NCBI GenBank assembly: GCA_964646625.1
Contig: CAZYHC010000001.1
Coordinates: 186,001 to 250,000, forward strand
Length of the DNA: 64,000 nucleotides
Origin: DAOULT01 sp964646625
Lineage (GTDB): Bacteria > Chloroflexota > Anaerolineae > CAZYHC01
Direction of reading: 5' to 3'
Below, in pieces: positions 63,177 to 64,000 of this stretch; within the stretch, counting starts at the first letter, position 1, and every line of letters begins with the position of its first letter. Made by a program: the position numbers and the translations under genes. The notes below the pieces were generated by a model that did no database searches, had not been told where the DNA came from, and worked only from the letters and a program-made list of their open reading frames with translations.

Positions 63177-64000
63177 ATGAGAAACAAAGAGGATGTGGTG
63201 ATCGTCTCGGCCGTGCGTACCCCCATCGGCAATTTTGGCGGCGGGCTGAAGGACGTGTCGGCCGCCGCCCTGGGCGCAGTGGTGGCCCAGGCCGCCATCG
63301 AGCGGGCCGGGTTGAAGCCCACAGACGTGGATGAGGCCATCTTTGGCTGCGCCCGCCAGGCAGGGAACGGCCCAAACCTGGCTCGCCAGATCGCGTATCG
63401 GGCCGGCCTGCTCCAGGAGCGCCCGGCCTATACCGTCAATAAAGCCTGTGCTTCGGGTATCAAAGCTATCACCCTGGCCGCTCAATCCATCGTCGGCGGC
63501 GAAAACCAGGTGGTGCTGGCCGGGGGGGTGGAGCAGATGTCGCAGATACCCTACCTGCTGATGCGCGCCCGGTGGGGCTATCGCCTGGGCGACGATGCCC
63601 TGGTGGATGCCATGTACCGCGACGGCTACCTGTGCCCTCTGGCCGAGATGGTCATGGGCGAGACAGCCGAGCTTCTGGCCCACAAATACAACATCAGCCG
63701 CCAGGAACAGGACCGCTTTGCCCTGGATAGCCACCGCAAAGCTGTAGCCGCCTGGGAAGCGGGATATTTCGCCGACGAGGTGGTGCCCGTCGAGGCCCCG
63801 GCCCGCAAGGGCCAGACGGTGCTCGTCGAGCGGGACGAGCGGCCCCGGCCTGACACCAACCTGGAGAAGCTGGCCCGGCTGCCCACCGTCTTCCGTCCGC
63901 TGGAGGAGGGAGGCACGATCACGCCGGGCAACGCCAGCGGCATCACCGACGGAGCCGCAGCGGTGGTGGTCATGAGCGCGAGCAAGGCCGCCGAACTGGG
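63177..64000 (+). CDS. Acetyl-CoA acetyltransferase (thiolase), truncated by the window edge
   Basis: The first 274 codons of a thiolase starting at ATG 63177 (GGGGAGAG just upstream). VVIVSAVRTPIGNFGGGLKD opens the fold, the nucleophile Cys near 91 is in VNKACASGIKAITLA, and GGVEQMSQIPY and TPGNASGITDGAAAVVVMS follow. The His and second Cys motifs lie beyond the edge. It would cleave acetoacetyl-CoA or 3-oxoacyl-CoA, or condense acetyl-CoA. It lies 13 bp after CoA-transferase subunit B, so it is in the same operon. Confidence 0.95.
   Translation, partial: MRNKEDVVIVSAVRTPIGNFGGGLKDVSAAALGAVVAQAAIERAGLKPTDVDEAIFGCARQAGNGPNLARQIAYRAGLLQERPAYTVNKACASGIKAITLAAQSIVGGENQVVLAGGVEQMSQIPYLLMRARWGYRLGDDALVDAMYRDGYLCPLAEMVMGETAELLAHKYNISRQEQDRFALDSHRKAVAAWEAGYFADEVVPVEAPARKGQTVLVERDERPRPDTNLEKLARLPTVFRPLEEGGTITPGNASGITDGAAAVVVMSASKAAEL

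Overview
The window looks like a piece of an uncultured Chloroflexota genome, probably Anaerolineae-like. This is inferred from gene content and style and not from any marker-gene comparison. The evidence is a fused alpha-beta glycyl-tRNA synthetase, many multi-pass membrane glycosyltransferase-like proteins ending in beta-sandwich modules, a secreted Pro/Thr-rich linker protein, a bacterial XPB helicase cluster, ECF transport genes, and many small toxin-antitoxin-like modules. GC is fairly high, and promoters are ordinary sigma70-type (TTGNNN, 17 bp, TATAAT-like). PpdK, thioredoxin reductase, a DUF1858 redox-disulfide protein, a molybdopterin oxidoreductase and CoA-transferase/thiolase genes fit an anaerobic or facultative heterotroph.

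Layout. 0-6.6 kb: start of a solute-binding protein gene (minus strand), then MazG-like, recO, fused glyS and a DUF1294 membrane gene, then small toxin-antitoxin-like genes ending in a DUF6516 (TumE-type) toxin. 6.6-10.5 kb: ppdK with a clear terminator, then a PIN toxin/RHH antitoxin pair. 10.6-15.7 kb: two minus-strand membrane glycosyltransferase-like genes; one carries a C-terminal ILEI/FAM3-like domain. 15.7-23.8 kb: a peptide/nickel-type binding lipoprotein, MaoC, amidohydrolase, DUF2085, DUF4013, a transaldolase-like aldolase, an alpha/beta hydrolase, DUF1858, trxB and a 29-residue membrane miniprotein. 24-29 kb: a Cys-rich protein, tRNA(CAU), fabF, a Pro/Thr-rich secreted protein, pth and a beta-propeller lipoprotein. 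29-35.7 kb: a three-gene XPB helicase / SWIM protein / helicase-associated protein operon. 36-38 kb: an orphan molybdopterin oxidoreductase. 38.3-46.6 kb: three GT39-like membrane proteins with a broken antitoxin-like gene among them. 46.6-54 kb: PfkB kinase with a URO-D family protein, a complete ECF transporter, surE, DUF364 and tRNA-Gln. 54-61.4 kb: a DUF58 / BatA-like / double-vWA cluster interrupted by a DUF4258-YgiT toxin-antitoxin pair, an RHH gene and a second DUF1294 gene. 61.4-64 kb: CoA-transferase subunits A and B and a truncated thiolase.

The most striking feature is a 33-bp perfect palindrome (15-bp arms, 3-bp loop) scattered between and, in frame, inside genes. It sits at the alpha/beta junction of GlyRS and in loops of glycosyltransferase proteins. 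A sequence variant with the same 15-3-15 design occurs twice in one gene, read in two different frames. Because 33 is a multiple of 3, insertion preserves the frame, much like the Rickettsia palindromic elements. A second palindromic family of about 26 bp (core ACGACTT/AAGTCGT) occurs in two membrane-protein genes, at the start of the BatA-like gene, and as an opposed pair between the CoA-transferase genes.

The best candidate for a little-described system is the XPB-SWIM-helicase-associated operon. By eye, all three proteins share one helicase-associated domain pattern.
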